DNA of 64,000 bases from Methylotenera sp. (GTDB lineage Bacteria; Pseudomonadota; Gammaproteobacteria; Burkholderiales; Methylophilaceae). The notes under the pieces are model-generated. The model saw only the letters and a program-made list of their open reading frames with translations. It was not told where the DNA came from and made no database searches. Below, piece after piece: positions 45,488 through 56,177 of this stretch. Location: positions 29,711-93,710 of the forward strand of contig JAUYAL010000067.1 of NCBI GenBank assembly GCA_030693535.1. Direction: 5' to 3'. Position 1 is the stretch's first letter, and each line of letters begins with the position of its first letter. The position numbers were made by a program, and so were the translations under genes.

Positions 45488-46360
45488 ATGGCTATTACCT
45501 CACGCATAAAAACCACCAAAGCTAAACTGAGCAAGCTAGATGTCAACCAAGACATAATTAAAATGGCGGCTATTCAAATGGCATCTGGACCACAGGTTGC
45601 AGCAAATTTGAGCGAGGCTGAACGTCTCATTGAAATTGCAGCAAATCAAGGGGCTAAGCTCGTTGTATTGCCTGAATATTTTGCTATTATGGGTCTAAAA
45701 GAAACAGACAAAGTAGCTGTGCGTGAAGAAGAAGGCAAAGGACCAATTCAAGATTTTTTGAAGAAAATAGCGAAAAAACATAAGATATGGCTAATTGGTG
45801 GCTCTGTGCCAATCGTCAGTAATTTTCCAAATAAGGTACGTAATAGTTGTTTGGTCTATGACGATAAGGGAAAGCAGGTTGCGCGCTACGATAAAATTCA
45901 CTTATTTGGCTTAGACTTAGGCAATGAACATTACCATGAAGAAAATACCATCGAATCTGGTAATGCGATTCAAGTGGTGGATACGCCTTTTGGTAAAATC
46001 GGCTTATCCATCTGCTACGACTTACGCTTCCCAGAATTATATCGCGCCATGGGTGATGTAAATATCATTGTAGTGCCATCAGCCTTTACTGACACCACAG
46101 GAAAAGCACATTGGGAAACGCTCATTCGAGCGCGTGCCATTGAAAATTTAAGCTACGTGATTGCACCTGCTCAAGGTGGTTATCATTTATCCGGCCGTGA
46201 AACACATGGTAATAGTATGATTGTAGACCCTTGGGGAGTCATTCTTGATAGACTGCCGCGCGGTTCTGGTGTGGTAATTGCCACGATGAATCCACAATAT
46301 CAGCAAAGCTTAAGAAAAAGCTTACCTGCGCTCAAACACCGTACCATTACTTCAATATAA
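45488..46360 (+). CDS. Carbon-nitrogen hydrolase of the Nit1 type (probable deaminated-glutathione amidase)
   Basis: The 290-residue nitrilase-superfamily amidase has the catalytic triad Glu63 (LPEYF), Lys136 ([13 protein letters not shown]) and Cys176 ([14 protein letters not shown]). The [10 protein letters not shown] and [15 protein letters not shown] motifs point to the Nit1/NitRp group that hydrolyses deaminated glutathione. The N-terminus carries about 25 extra residues before [10 protein letters not shown]; an ATG at 45563 would remove them. It sits between yhdP and tldD with gaps of 39 and 35 bases. Confidence 0.9.
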   Translation: MAITSRIKTTKAKLSKLDVNQDIIKMAAIQMASGPQVAANLSEAERLIEIAANQGAKLVVLPEYFAIMGLKETDKVAVREEEGKGPIQDFLKKIAKKHKIWLIGGSVPIVSNFPNKVRNSCLVYDDKGKQVARYDKIHLFGLDLGNEHYHEENTIESGNAIQVVDTPFGKIGLSICYDLRFPELYRAMGDVNIIVVPSAFTDTTGKAHWETLIRARAIENLSYVIAPAQGGYHLSGRETHGNSMIVDPWGVILDRLPRGSGVVIATMNPQYQQSLRKSLPALKHRTITSI

Positions 46361-46395
46361 GCCATTCTTTAAAAGTAAAATTAAATAAAACGCTA

Positions 46396-47871
46396 ATGAA
46401 AACTGACCAATTACCTACCAACACCAACATTACACTTGGTTCACACTTTGACGCAGCAACCGAAACTTTACTGAATCCGGCCAGCTTGGATGTTGCAAAA
46501 CTGCAAAACGTGCTGGGGGATATGATGTCACACAAAATTGATTATGCTGACTTGTATTTTCAATACAGCAGAAGTGAAAGCTGGGGCTTAGAAGAAGGCC
46601 AAGTTAAGTCTGGCAATTTTTCTATCGATCAGGGCGTGGGTGTGCGTGCAGTCAGTGGTGAAAAAACCGCATTTGCATATTCTGACGATATTACTTTAAG
46701 CGCATTGCAAGAGGCGGCAAAAGCCACGAAAGCCATTGCCAGTCTTGGTGGCGAACAATCTACTGGCGCAGTAGTCAAACGCCAAGCATCGCAACTTTAC
46801 TTACCTCAAGACCCGATTGCTTCGCTCTCAGCAGAGGCAAAAGTTAAATTACTTGAGCGTTTAGAATCTATTGCAAGAAGCTTAGACCCTCGCATTTCAC
46901 AAGTCACTGCGTCGATTGCAGGTGAATATGAAGTGGTCATGGTCGCACGTCATGATGGCGTCATGGCGGCAGATGTTCGCCCGTTGGTGCGCTTATCCAT
47001 TAATGTGATTGCCGAAAGTAATGGTCGCCGTGAGCAAGGTTCTAGTGGCGGTGGCGGGCGCTTTAACTATAGTTATTTTACTGATGAAATTTTGCACGAA
47101 TATGCAAAAAAAGCTGTGCATCAAGCCATCGTAAACTTAGATGCTCGCCCTGCCCCTGCTGGCAGCATGACGGTAGTATTAGGCGCAGGCTGGCCTGGCA
47201 TATTGCTACATGAAGCGATTGGTCATGGATTAGAAGGCGATTTTAACCGTAAAGGCAGCTCAGCTTTTAGCAACATGATTGGTCAACAAGTGGCCGCTAA
47301 AGGTATCACCATTGTTGATGATGGCACGATTCAAAACCGCCGTGGCTCACTTAGTATGGATGACGAAGGCAACCCAACCAACAGAACCGTGCTAATTGAA
47401 GATGGCATTTTGCGTGGCTACATTCAAGACACACTCAATGCACGCTTGATGAATATGCCAGTCACTGGCAATGCCCGTCGCGAAAGCTATGCACATATAC
47501 CTATGCCGCGCATGACCAACACCTATATGTTAAATGGCACAGTTCCGCCCGAAGAGATTATTAAGTCAGTAAAAAGAGGCTTATACGCCGCTAACTTTGG
47601 CGGCGGTCAAGTAGACATCACCAGCGGAAAATTCGTATTCAGCGCGGCAGAAGCCTATATGATTGAAGACGGGAAAATCACCTATCCAGTAAAAGGCGCG
47701 ACTTTGATTGGCAATGGCCCTGAAGTGTTAAAGCGTGTGTCGATGATAGGCAACGATATGGCCCTTGATAGCGGCGTTGGCACCTGCGGCAAAGAAGGCC
47801 AAAGCGTACCTGTTGGTGTAGGTCAACCTACACTAAAAATTGATGCCCTGACCGTAGGTGGTACCGCTTAA
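46396..47871 (+). CDS. tldD: Metalloprotease TldD
   Basis: The 491-residue TldD (peptidase U62 family) works with TldE/PmbA to degrade unfolded or modified peptides, as in microcin B17 maturation and CcdA decay. The zinc motif is [14 protein letters not shown] (His272, Glu273, His276). The C-terminal beta-domain ends near [19 protein letters not shown], a TldD signature. It follows nit and its length is standard. TldE is not in the window. Confidence 0.96.
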   Translation: MKTDQLPTNTNITLGSHFDAATETLLNPASLDVAKLQNVLGDMMSHKIDYADLYFQYSRSESWGLEEGQVKSGNFSIDQGVGVRAVSGEKTAFAYSDDITLSALQEAAKATKAIASLGGEQSTGAVVKRQASQLYLPQDPIASLSAEAKVKLLERLESIARSLDPRISQVTASIAGEYEVVMVARHDGVMAADVRPLVRLSINVIAESNGRREQGSSGGGGRFNYSYFTDEILHEYAKKAVHQAIVNLDARPAPAGSMTVVLGAGWPGILLHEAIGHGLEGDFNRKGSSAFSNMIGQQVAAKGITIVDDGTIQNRRGSLSMDDEGNPTNRTVLIEDGILRGYIQDTLNARLMNMPVTGNARRESYAHIPMPRMTNTYMLNGTVPPEEIIKSVKRGLYAANFGGGQVDITSGKFVFSAAEAYMIEDGKITYPVKGATLIGNGPEVLKRVSMIGNDMALDSGVGTCGKEGQSVPVGVGQPTLKIDALTVGGTA

Positions 47872-48365
47872 ATGAAAGTTATTAATTGTGTATTATCAGT
47901 ATTATTTTATCAGCGACTGCATGCAGTCAAATACCACATATAAATCATAGCTTATGGCAATCATCTATAGATGAATCAATAACAATTAATGGCATTGTTG
48001 CTATTATTGCCGAATCGCGATTGTTTATTGCAAAGCGTAGCAATAAAGTGTGTGTAATTTATAACCATTATAGTGGGGGCACGCTATTTGCATCAACGTT
48101 ATATAAAGGAACTATCTCACGAGGTACGGCGCTAGTTTACAAGAAGAAGGAGTTATATATTTCAGGAGAAAATGCATGGGAAAACGTTGAGCCAATACAA
48201 ATTCTTATGGCGGGTAGTAAATTGGTAATACGTTTTGAAAGACCTACTGCACCTGATGATGCAGCATTAGTTTCATTTCATAAAATTGACTCTCCTGTAG
48301 TTAATCAAAAAAATGAAACAGGTTTTAAAGTGAATGAAAAAGCAGAATGCGAAAGTGTAATCTAA
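47872..48365 (+). pseudogene. Small probable lipoprotein ORF with an apparent frameshift in its signal peptide
   Basis: From a TTG at 47886 a frame of 159 residues runs to 48365, but it begins with a stunted hydrophobic stretch (IISIILSATACS) lacking the positive N-terminus. An ATG at 47872, overlapping the tldD stop region, begins a different frame, MKVINCVLSVLF, that soon goes out of phase. One additional T in the run at about 47904-47907 would join them to MKVINCVLSVLFLSATACSQ, a plausible lipoprotein signal. The rest has no family I recognise. It may be a one-base deletion, a sequencing error or a truncated live gene. The downstream coding is open to 48365. Confidence 0.55.
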
Positions 48366-48405
48366 ATTACTTGCAAAAAAACTCTATCTCACGGAATTGG
48401 CAATA

Positions 48406-48430
48406 GCTCCCTACTGGAATGATAGGGAGC
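48406..48430 (+). terminator. Stem-loop after the small lipoprotein-like ORF
   Basis: GCTCCCTA (48406-48413) and TAGGGAGC (48423-48430) form a perfect 8-base-pair stem with a 9-base loop, in the gap before mfd. No T-run follows, so terminator strength is doubtful. Confidence 0.5.
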
Positions 48431-48516
48431 AAGTCACAATTAATTAGCAGTAAAGCATCTCACATCAAGCCTCTACCGTTATAATCTAGCCTTTCAAAAA
48501 ATCATTAAAATCATTC

Positions 48517-51500
48517 ATGTCGCAGACTACGCTGCCTACTCCAAAATTGGGTCAAACTAGCCGTGTTGAGCTTGCTATCAATGGTGAAGATGGTTTAGCG
48601 CTGGCTGAGCTGGCGTTAAAGCTTAAAAGTAGCAAGCAGCCTTTGGTCATCGTCTCGGCGAACGCTTTTGATGCGCAGCGTTTATTAGAAGAAATTCCCT
48701 ACTTTGCACCTAGCTTAAGTGTACATTTGTTGCCAGACTGGGAAACACTGCCTTACGACCAATTTTCGCCGCATCCAGATTTAATCTCCGATAGACTAAC
48801 TACGCTTTACCTGATTAGCCAAAATGCGTGCGATGTGATTATTGTGCCATTGTCTACGGCGCTAATTCGATTGAGCCCAAAAGCTTATTTAAGCGCGAAT
48901 ACCTTCATGCTTAAAAAGGGTCAAATACTTGATACAGAAGCTTTGCGACGCCAATGTGCTGAAGCTGGCTACCATCATGTCACGCAAGTTATTAGTCATG
49001 GCGAATTTAGTGTGCGTGGCGGTTTGGTAGATTTATTCCCGATGGGCTCAGCTTTGCCCTATCGCATCGATTTATTTGACAACGAAATTGAAACGATTCG
49101 TACGTTTGATGTCGATACCCAGCGCAGCCTTTACCCTGTACCAGAAATTCGACTGTTACCTGCGCGTGAGTTTCCGCTAGATGAAGCGGGAGTCGCGCTA
49201 TTTCGTGGTCAGTTTAGAGAATCTTTTGAAGGTGACCCACAACGCGCTAAGATTTATAAAGATGTCAGCAAGGGCGTAGCTTCTGGGGGTATTGAATGGT
49301 ATTTGCCTTTATTTTTCGAGCAAACCGCCACATTTTTAGATTACCTGCAAGCTGATAGCGTGTTGTGCTTACATGGCGATTTAGACCATAGTGCGCAGCA
49401 ATTTTGGCGCGAGGCGCAATCACGTTATCGTACCCTTGCGCACGATGCTGAACGCCCACTTTTAACGCCTGAAACATTACTGATTAAAACAGAAGATTTT
49501 TTTAGTACCTCCCATCAATTTACGCGCATTTTGTTAAACACAAATAGCAAGTTAACTGGCTTGCCTGCGCTTGATATTGAGCGCCGTGCCGAACAACCTT
49601 TACACAAACTTCAAAGTTATATTAGTGATTTTGCAGGGCGAATTTTAGTCGCCGCAGAAAGCCTTGGTCGCAGAGAAACCATTTCACAATTATTTGCAGA
49701 ACATGGTTTACAACCAGCCTTGATTGAGACTTGGGCAGAGTTTGTTGATTCTAAAGAAAAAGTAATGTTGGGTGTTTCACCGTTGCATCATGGTTTTAGT
49801 TTAGAAAATAAAACCGTCAGTAAATCAATTGCCGTCATTACTGAAGCTGAGCTATACGCCGCCACAGTGCGCCAACAGCGCCGTAGAGAAAAAGAAAAAG
49901 CACGTAGCACAGAAGGTATGCTTAAAGACTTATCCGAGTTACGCATGGACGACCCTGTGGTGCATGAACAGCATGGCGTGGGCCGATACAAAGGTTTAGT
50001 GAATATAGATTTTGGCGAAGGCGAAACGGAGCTTTTGTTACTGGAATACTTTGGTGAAGATAAACTCTATGTACCAGTCTCACAGCTGTTCTTAATCTCT
50101 CGTTATTCTGGTGGCCCCCCTGAGTCAGCGCCTTTACATCGCCTAGGGAGTGGTAATTGGGAAAAAGCCAAGAAAAAAGCACTTAAGCAAATTCGCGATA
50201 CCGCGGCAGAATTACTTAATTTGTATGCGCAACGCGCCTCGCGCAAAGGTCATGCATTTACCTTGAGCTTGCAAGATTATGAAGCATTTTGCGAAGGCTT
50301 CCCGTTTGAAGAAACACCAGACCAGCTAGAAGCCATTGAAAATGTTATCAAGGACATGCAATCAGGTCAGCCTATGGATAGGTTAGTCTGTGGCGATGTG
50401 GGTTTTGGTAAAACTGAAGTTGCCCTACGCGCCGCTTTTGTTGCAGTCTTGGGTGGAAGACAAGTCGCTGTACTGGTGCCTACAACATTGTTAGCAGAAC
50501 AACATTTCAATAACTTTAAAGACCGCTTCGCAGAATGGCCGATTAAGATTGCGGAGATTTCACGCTTTAGAACTGCCAAAGAACAAAAAGAAGCGCTAGC
50601 TGGTTTAGAGGCTGGGCAGATTGACATCATTATCGGCACGCACCGCTTGATTCAAAAAGACGTGAAGTTCAAAAATCTGGGCTTAGTCGTTCTAGATGAA
50701 GAACACCGTTTTGGTGTTCGCCAAAAAGAACAGTTAAAAGCCTTACGTGCAGAAGTTGACATTCTAACGCTCACCGCAACGCCAATCCCTCGTACTTTAA
50801 GCATGGCGATGGAAGGCCTGCGTGAGTTCTCCATCATCACGACACCGCCACAAAAACGCTTAAGCATCAAAACCTTCCATACTGATTATTCTGAGGGCAT
50901 CATTCGTGAAGCCGCAATGCGTGAATTTAAGCGTGGCGGACAGGTTTATTTCTTACATAATGAAGTTGATACGATTCATTCAATGCGTGAAAAGTTGGAG
51001 CGCATCCTACCAGATGCACGCATTGCCGTTGCCCACGGACAACTTCGTGAACGCGAGCTAGAACATGTGATGCGTGATTTTTATAATCAGCATTACAACT
51101 TGCTGCTTTGTACGACGATTATTGAAACTGGCATTGACGTACCAACGGCCAATACCATCATTTTGAATAAAGCCGATATGTTTGGCCTTGCGCAAATGCA
51201 CCAATTGCGCGGTCGTGTGGGTCGTTCACATCACCAAGCGTATGCCTATTTACTGACAGATCCAGACCGTAAAATTACCGTGCAAGCCCAAAAACGCTTA
51301 GATGCCATTCAACTGATGGAGGACCTTGGTGCAGGCTTCCACCTTGCAATGCACGATTTGGAAATTCGCGGTGCAGGTGAATTATTAGGTGATAGCCAAA
51401 GTGGTGAAATGCAAGAAATCGGCTTTCATTTGTATTCCGACATGCTCAATCATGCGGTAAAACAACTTAAAGCGGGTAAAGAGCCTGACTTAAATGCACC

Positions 51501-51939
51501 ACTTGGCGTGACAACTGAAATCAATCTGCATACACCAGCATTGCTACCTACCAAATATTGCCCAGATGTGCACGAGCGCTTAGTGATTTACAAACGCCTA
51601 GCAAACTGTATTGAAGATGATGATTTAGACAATATGCAAGAAGAGTTGATTGACCGATTTGGCTTACTTCCGGAACAAGGCGAAGCACTGATTGCCTGCC
51701 ACAGATTACGCATCGCGGCTAAAACCATAGGCGTGATTAAAATTGATGCTTCAGACACCGCAATACAGCTGCAATTTAACCCCAAAGCAGATATCGACCC
51801 AATGAAGCTGATTCATCTGCTTCAACGCGACAAACGCTGCCGCATGAATGGCCCTGACAAATTGCGCGTGACCGTAAGTTTTGAGGATATTAACCTGCGT
51901 GCAGATTTTGTAAAAGTATTGTTGAGAGAGTTTGTTTAA
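48517..51939 (+). CDS. mfd: Transcription-repair coupling factor Mfd
   Basis: This 1140-residue SF2 translocase dislodges RNA polymerase stalled at lesions and recruits UvrA. Domains in order are: UvrB-homology region (from VELAINGEDGLALAELAL), RNA polymerase-interacting domain (VVHEQHGVGRYKGLVNIDFG, about 487-506), motor with Walker A DVGFGKTEVALRAAF (about 627), DEEH in VVLDEEHRFGVRQ, ATPIPRTL, the GRVGRS motif, and the C-terminal TRCF domain. The length is normal. The stop lies before a palindromic repeat shared with the glnE-hrpA gap. Confidence 0.97.
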   Translation: MSQTTLPTPKLGQTSRVELAINGEDGLALAELALKLKSSKQPLVIVSANAFDAQRLLEEIPYFAPSLSVHLLPDWETLPYDQFSPHPDLISDRLTTLYLISQNACDVIIVPLSTALIRLSPKAYLSANTFMLKKGQILDTEALRRQCAEAGYHHVTQVISHGEFSVRGGLVDLFPMGSALPYRIDLFDNEIETIRTFDVDTQRSLYPVPEIRLLPAREFPLDEAGVALFRGQFRESFEGDPQRAKIYKDVSKGVASGGIEWYLPLFFEQTATFLDYLQADSVLCLHGDLDHSAQQFWREAQSRYRTLAHDAERPLLTPETLLIKTEDFFSTSHQFTRILLNTNSKLTGLPALDIERRAEQPLHKLQSYISDFAGRILVAAESLGRRETISQLFAEHGLQPALIETWAEFVDSKEKVMLGVSPLHHGFSLENKTVSKSIAVITEAELYAATVRQQRRREKEKARSTEGMLKDLSELRMDDPVVHEQHGVGRYKGLVNIDFGEGETELLLLEYFGEDKLYVPVSQLFLISRYSGGPPESAPLHRLGSGNWEKAKKKALKQIRDTAAELLNLYAQRASRKGHAFTLSLQDYEAFCEGFPFEETPDQLEAIENVIKDMQSGQPMDRLVCGDVGFGKTEVALRAAFVAVLGGRQVAVLVPTTLLAEQHFNNFKDRFAEWPIKIAEISRFRTAKEQKEALAGLEAGQIDIIIGTHRLIQKDVKFKNLGLVVLDEEHRFGVRQKEQLKALRAEVDILTLTATPIPRTLSMAMEGLREFSIITTPPQKRLSIKTFHTDYSEGIIREAAMREFKRGGQVYFLHNEVDTIHSMREKLERILPDARIAVAHGQLRERELEHVMRDFYNQHYNLLLCTTIIETGIDVPTANTIILNKADMFGLAQMHQLRGRVGRSHHQAYAYLLTDPDRKITVQAQKRLDAIQLMEDLGAGFHLAMHDLEIRGAGELLGDSQSGEMQEIGFHLYSDMLNHAVKQLKAGKEPDLNAPLGVTTEINLHTPALLPTKYCPDVHERLVIYKRLANCIEDDDLDNMQEELIDRFGLLPEQGEALIACHRLRIAAKTIGVIKIDASDTAIQLQFNPKADIDPMKLIHLLQRDKRCRMNGPDKLRVTVSFEDINLRADFVKVLLREFV

Positions 51940-51978
51940 ACTCTATATTTAAAATAAAACTATTAGTGATTTTTTATA

Positions 51979-52002
51979 GCGTGGGCATCTTGTTACCCAC
52001 GC
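51979..52002. repeat. Third copy of the GCGTGGG...CCCACGC palindromic repeat, likely terminator
   Basis: GCGTGGG (51979-51985) and CCCACGC (51996-52002) flank a variable centre. The same element occurs twice at 31179-31237. Here it lies between the convergent mfd and yqaA-like genes, where it may act as a bidirectional terminator. Confidence 0.7.
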
Positions 52003-52023
52003 TACTGACTGCAGATTTTAGAG

Positions 52024-52599
52024 TTAACGAAACATAAAATACGCCATAATAATGGCAGCGATAGTTACCCAACCAATGCGGTCAACATATTGATGTAGTT
52101 TAGCTTCCATACTAGCGCCACCCCATTTCATTAAACCTGCCACCATAAAAAAGCGCAAGCCTCGACCTATAATAGAAGCAACTACAAATGGCAAAAATGC
52201 CATTGAAAGTGTACCAGCTGCAATAGTGAATACTTTATAAGGAATGGGCGAGAAGCCCGCAATAAAAATAGCCAAAAAGCCATAGTCTTTAAACCAAGCA
52301 ACCGAGGTTTGGTAAGCATCCCAATAATGGCTACCCATCAAGTGCGGCTCAATCACATCAAATAAGCTATAACCAATCAAATAACCAAACATACCACCCA
52401 GCACTGAGGTCACCGTGGTAATTAGAGCAAATCTCCATGCACTTTCTGGCTTTGCTAAGCTCATGGGAGCTAACATTACATCGGGAGGGATAGGGAAAAA
52501 AGAAGACTCAGCAAAGCTCAATACACCTAAATACCAAGGCGCATTAGGTAGACGCGCCCATTGCATGGCACGTTGATACAAGGCTGAAAATATTTTCAT
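52024..52599 (-). CDS. YqaA/DedA-family membrane protein
   Basis: This 191-residue integral membrane protein belongs to the VTT/DedA superfamily, YqaA subgroup. Typical motifs are SFAESSFFPIPPDVMLAPMS (about 28-47) and FIAGFSPIPYKVFTIAAGTL (about 112-131), each with the F/G-x-x-P-x-P pattern of the re-entrant loops, plus further helices after each. The superfamily includes undecaprenyl-phosphate and phospholipid flippases; substrate here is undetermined. It is probably monocistronic on the minus strand. Confidence 0.88.
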   Translation of the reverse strand: MKIFSALYQRAMQWARLPNAPWYLGVLSFAESSFFPIPPDVMLAPMSLAKPESAWRFALITTVTSVLGGMFGYLIGYSLFDVIEPHLMGSHYWDAYQTSVAWFKDYGFLAIFIAGFSPIPYKVFTIAAGTLSMAFLPFVVASIIGRGLRFFMVAGLMKWGGASMEAKLHQYVDRIGWVTIAAIIMAYFMFR

Positions 52600-52700
52600 G
52601 GTGGTTTATTCTAAATGCGTAGATTGATGAAGCCGTATTTTGCCTGCAATTAGATTTAATGTATAGAATATCACCATTAAATAGCATCCATAAGTAAGTC

Positions 52701-55700
52701 TTAAAGCTCCACCAAATTACCCTTACTTAGAAATAATACCGCTTTTTTGATAGGTAAATCTTCGTGAGTAAATAGACTTGCGTAGCGCTCTAATTGTGGG
52801 CGGTGCTGTTCAGCTGCTGTAGCTAAATCTGCCTCTGTACTTAAAGATTCATTCAAAGTTGTCAACTTGTAATCCACAATCCAACGTACGCCTTCTGAAA
52901 TAAACGTACGATCTATCACATGGTTTTTAACACCCTCTTCATCTGACTGTAATAAACTGAATTCACTAATAGCCTCAGTATGATTTTGTAGCACCCATTG
53001 CCCATCTTCGCTGGTTAAAGTGACATTCAATGCTACCAATACTTGCGTAGCTCCTTGCTCGGCAAGTTGAACCGAATGCCCTTGCTGCATCAGCCATTTC
53101 TTCATGGCAGGCTGGCATTGCTGTAAACGTTGACCTGCCCAAGTCTTAATATCTGATTCAGCGAACAACTCCATATATAGATGTGCAAGCGTACCGCAAT
53201 TTTTATGGAAATCAGCACTGCGTGTTGATTCATCAAAACTCATAACTGTTGTTAAATCGTCTGCTGACGGCTTATGGCTTCGCATTGCTGAAATTAATTT
53301 TTGGTGGTTAATATTAAAAATGCCTTCTGTAATTTCAGCACTTTTTAAGCGCTGTAACTTAGGCTTAAATTGATTAATAACTAAGAGTTGCAACGACATT
53401 GCATGGGCTTTATGCGCTAGCGCCTGAGTAAATTCAGCTTCCACTGCAGGCCAAAGCGTTTGCAGTAATGAATTTGCAGTCGGCTTAATTTCCCCATCTT
53501 TATTGGCTTGCACACTGGCGATTAAATGTAGTTGCCTATGCGCACGCGTTGCGGCTACATATAGCAAACGCACCAGCTCATTTTCTGCACGCTCTTTTTC
53601 TATATTTTTAAGAAAGTCATAAACATCAGCACTGGTACTATTTTTATTGGCGACTTTACTTTTTAATGGCGCTGCAATTAGATGCGGATGGCTATCCACC
53701 ATGACTTCTTGCCATAACACTAAGGCATTATCACTATTTCTAGGCTGGCAATTTAATGCGGGCAAGATAACTGCATCAAACTCCAAACCTTTGGATTTGT
53801 GAATCGTTAAAAACTGAACGCTACCATCGGCTTCAATATCAGGTTTGGCATACAGTTTTTCCATACCTAGCTCTAACGCTGCAATATCTAGATGCCCGCT
53901 GCGGCCAGTTTTTTCGACCAGATCAAAAAATACTTGTACATCGCGGTTATCGCCAGCATCCACCAAACATTTACCACCGCCCAGTTGTAGCCAAGTGCTT
54001 TCTAACCAGCGGCGCAAAGGCATGCGGCCTTGTCCATTAAAGGCTACTGTCAGCACGTTCTTAACATGCGCTAAACGTAACTGACCATCTGCGCTGAGTT
54101 TGCTTAATCTAGTTTCATCCTGCATCAATTGCCAAATTGTCGCGCGGTGATTATCTGCGGCTAGCGTGTGCAAATCTGCCAAAGTAAGCCCACACCAAGG
54201 TGCACGCAATATATTGAGCCAATGTGTTCTATCGGCACGATGATGCAAGGCGCAAACCAATGACAATGCGTCCTGCACAGTTTGCCGTTCATTCAGGTGT
54301 TCAATCTCCACTGCCTGAAATTTTAGCTGTGGATGATTACGCCTAATCTCAGAAACTAGCTCTTTTAAGTGGCTACGACTTCTGACTAAAACGGCAATAG
54401 TATTATCTGCGCCATTCTCTTGTCGAAGCTTAACGATTAAATCCGCCATATAGCTTGCTTCAATCTGCTTAAGGTCAGCTTTAGCACTTGTCTCTTCTTC
54501 GGTTTCCAAAATCAATGGATGTAAGGTGACGCCCTCGCCCGCCACTACTGGGCGCGTGGCGGTAAATTGGCGGTAGCTAATCGCACCTTGATTAATATTA
54601 TCTTGCGCAGGAAAGACTTGTTTAAAGGTGTGGTTAATCCAATCAACCACTGCAGGATGCGACCGATTGTTACGGCTCAATTGCAAGCGTGTGAGCGGCA
54701 AATGTCCAATACCAGACTCGCTTGCCTGCAAGAACAAGCTCACATCGGCTTTACGGAAACGATAAATGGATTGCATCGGGTCACCCACACAAAACAGCGT
54801 TCGGCCGTCACCAGACTGCCATCCCTCGATGAGCTTTTCAACCAAGCGTGTTTGCACAGGGCTGGTATCTTGAAACTCATCAATCAGCAAGTGCGAGATT
54901 TTATAATCAAGCTTAAGTGCCAAGTCGGTGGCGCCCTGCTCGTTTTCTAGCGCCAGTTGTGCACTTTGTGCAATTGCCACAAAGTCAACTTCATCAGCCG
55001 CTTGAAACACAATCCACAAATGCCTTTCAGCTAATATCAACAATCTTGTTAACGCTTGTATAACAAACTGATTCTCGGCAATGCTCGCTAGCGCAGGTAA
55101 GTCCAGCAAGCTCGCTACAACTTGGCTATTTTCTAAGCTATTCACCAATGAAAAGTAAGCTTCTTTGAATTTTTTACCTGCATCGGTGGCTGGAAAGCCA
55201 TCTCTGTAATCCAACTTTTTACGATAGGTCTTACCTTGCGTAACCAATAATTTCGCAAGCGCTTGCCATTCAAGCAAACATTCAGCGTCATCTGTTAAAT
55301 GCGTTTGCCAATTCGATAGTGGCGCAATTTCAGCGTTCTCATCTAAATTACCCGCGGCATAGTTGGCAATTGGCATCAGCACGGTCTGCACTCTGGCAGA
55401 CAAAACACTCAGTACATTTTGCAGGCTTTCTGCAATTAAATGCTGCAAAGCATGTGTAGTACTTTCTGCGATTTCTTCGGCTTCTTTGCCATGCAAATCC
55501 ACCGCATGCGGCAACCATTGGTCGCGCCGCGCGAGCATTTTGGCTAAAAGTTCGGTGAGTTTTTCGCTATTGTTATCAAGATAACTTAAGGCAATGCTCA
55601 CAGTGTTTTCAGCGTCGATTTCCTGTACGTCAATTTCTGTTGATACAGTTTCATGTGTGATATGCGCAATCGCTCGCCTTGCAGCTTCTGTGTAATGACT

Positions 55701-56177
55701 ATCAGTGTCATCACTCACGGCTGGCTGCCCGCCAAACTTACTCAGCAAGGGCATTTGACGCGTTAAACTGCTGCATAAGGCATCTATGGTTAAAATACGC
55801 AGCCTGCTTGGCTGGTCAATGATATCCCATGCTTTTGCGTTAGATTGCGTGAGCGCTGCATTGGCTAATTCGCGCGTTTTTAATTTATGTGCGGCGGTTT
55901 CAACTGTCTGATTTTGCGCATTTTCTAGGCTGAGTAAAATACGGTTACGCATCTCAGCCGCGGCTTTATTGGTAAAGGTCAGCGCGATGATTTCTTCGGG
56001 CTCGTTCACCGTTGCCAGTAGTTTTAAATAGCGCTGAGTGAGTAGCTCAGTTTTACCCGCACCCGCTGGCGCTTCTACAATAAATGATGCATGCTCTAAA
56101 GCGCGTTCGCGATTTAGGCTGTCTAGTGTATTTAAGTCTACTGAATCTAAACCTGTTAAATTTAAATCATGCGTCAT
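52701..56177 (-). CDS. AddA/RecB-like UvrD-family helicase-nuclease
   Basis: The 1158-residue SF1A helicase has Walker A EAPAGAGKTELLTQRY (about 35-50), FTNKAAAEMRNR, the Walker B/Q region HLLIDEFQDTSPVQT, FCVGDPMQSIYRFRKADV and the late motif FLTIHKSKGLEFDAVILP, LLYVAATRAHRQ. The C-terminus carries a PD-(D/E)XK nuclease-like core (IDRTFISEGVRWIVDYKL, about 1097-1114). It overlaps the AddB-like gene by four bases (ATGA), so the pair is coupled and presumably acts as one double-strand-break processing enzyme. E. coli-type RecC and RecD are not here. Confidence 0.88.
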   Translation of the reverse strand: MTHDLNLTGLDSVDLNTLDSLNRERALEHASFIVEAPAGAGKTELLTQRYLKLLATVNEPEEIIALTFTNKAAAEMRNRILLSLENAQNQTVETAAHKLKTRELANAALTQSNAKAWDIIDQPSRLRILTIDALCSSLTRQMPLLSKFGGQPAVSDDTDSHYTEAARRAIAHITHETVSTEIDVQEIDAENTVSIALSYLDNNSEKLTELLAKMLARRDQWLPHAVDLHGKEAEEIAESTTHALQHLIAESLQNVLSVLSARVQTVLMPIANYAAGNLDENAEIAPLSNWQTHLTDDAECLLEWQALAKLLVTQGKTYRKKLDYRDGFPATDAGKKFKEAYFSLVNSLENSQVVASLLDLPALASIAENQFVIQALTRLLILAERHLWIVFQAADEVDFVAIAQSAQLALENEQGATDLALKLDYKISHLLIDEFQDTSPVQTRLVEKLIEGWQSGDGRTLFCVGDPMQSIYRFRKADVSLFLQASESGIGHLPLTRLQLSRNNRSHPAVVDWINHTFKQVFPAQDNINQGAISYRQFTATRPVVAGEGVTLHPLILETEEETSAKADLKQIEASYMADLIVKLRQENGADNTIAVLVRSRSHLKELVSEIRRNHPQLKFQAVEIEHLNERQTVQDALSLVCALHHRADRTHWLNILRAPWCGLTLADLHTLAADNHRATIWQLMQDETRLSKLSADGQLRLAHVKNVLTVAFNGQGRMPLRRWLESTWLQLGGGKCLVDAGDNRDVQVFFDLVEKTGRSGHLDIAALELGMEKLYAKPDIEADGSVQFLTIHKSKGLEFDAVILPALNCQPRNSDNALVLWQEVMVDSHPHLIAAPLKSKVANKNSTSADVYDFLKNIEKERAENELVRLLYVAATRAHRQLHLIASVQANKDGEIKPTANSLLQTLWPAVEAEFTQALAHKAHAMSLQLLVINQFKPKLQRLKSAEITEGIFNINHQKLISAMRSHKPSADDLTTVMSFDESTRSADFHKNCGTLAHLYMELFAESDIKTWAGQRLQQCQPAMKKWLMQQGHSVQLAEQGATQVLVALNVTLTSEDGQWVLQNHTEAISEFSLLQSDEEGVKNHVIDRTFISEGVRWIVDYKLTTLNESLSTEADLATAAEQHRPQLERYASLFTHEDLPIKKAVLFLSKGNLVEL

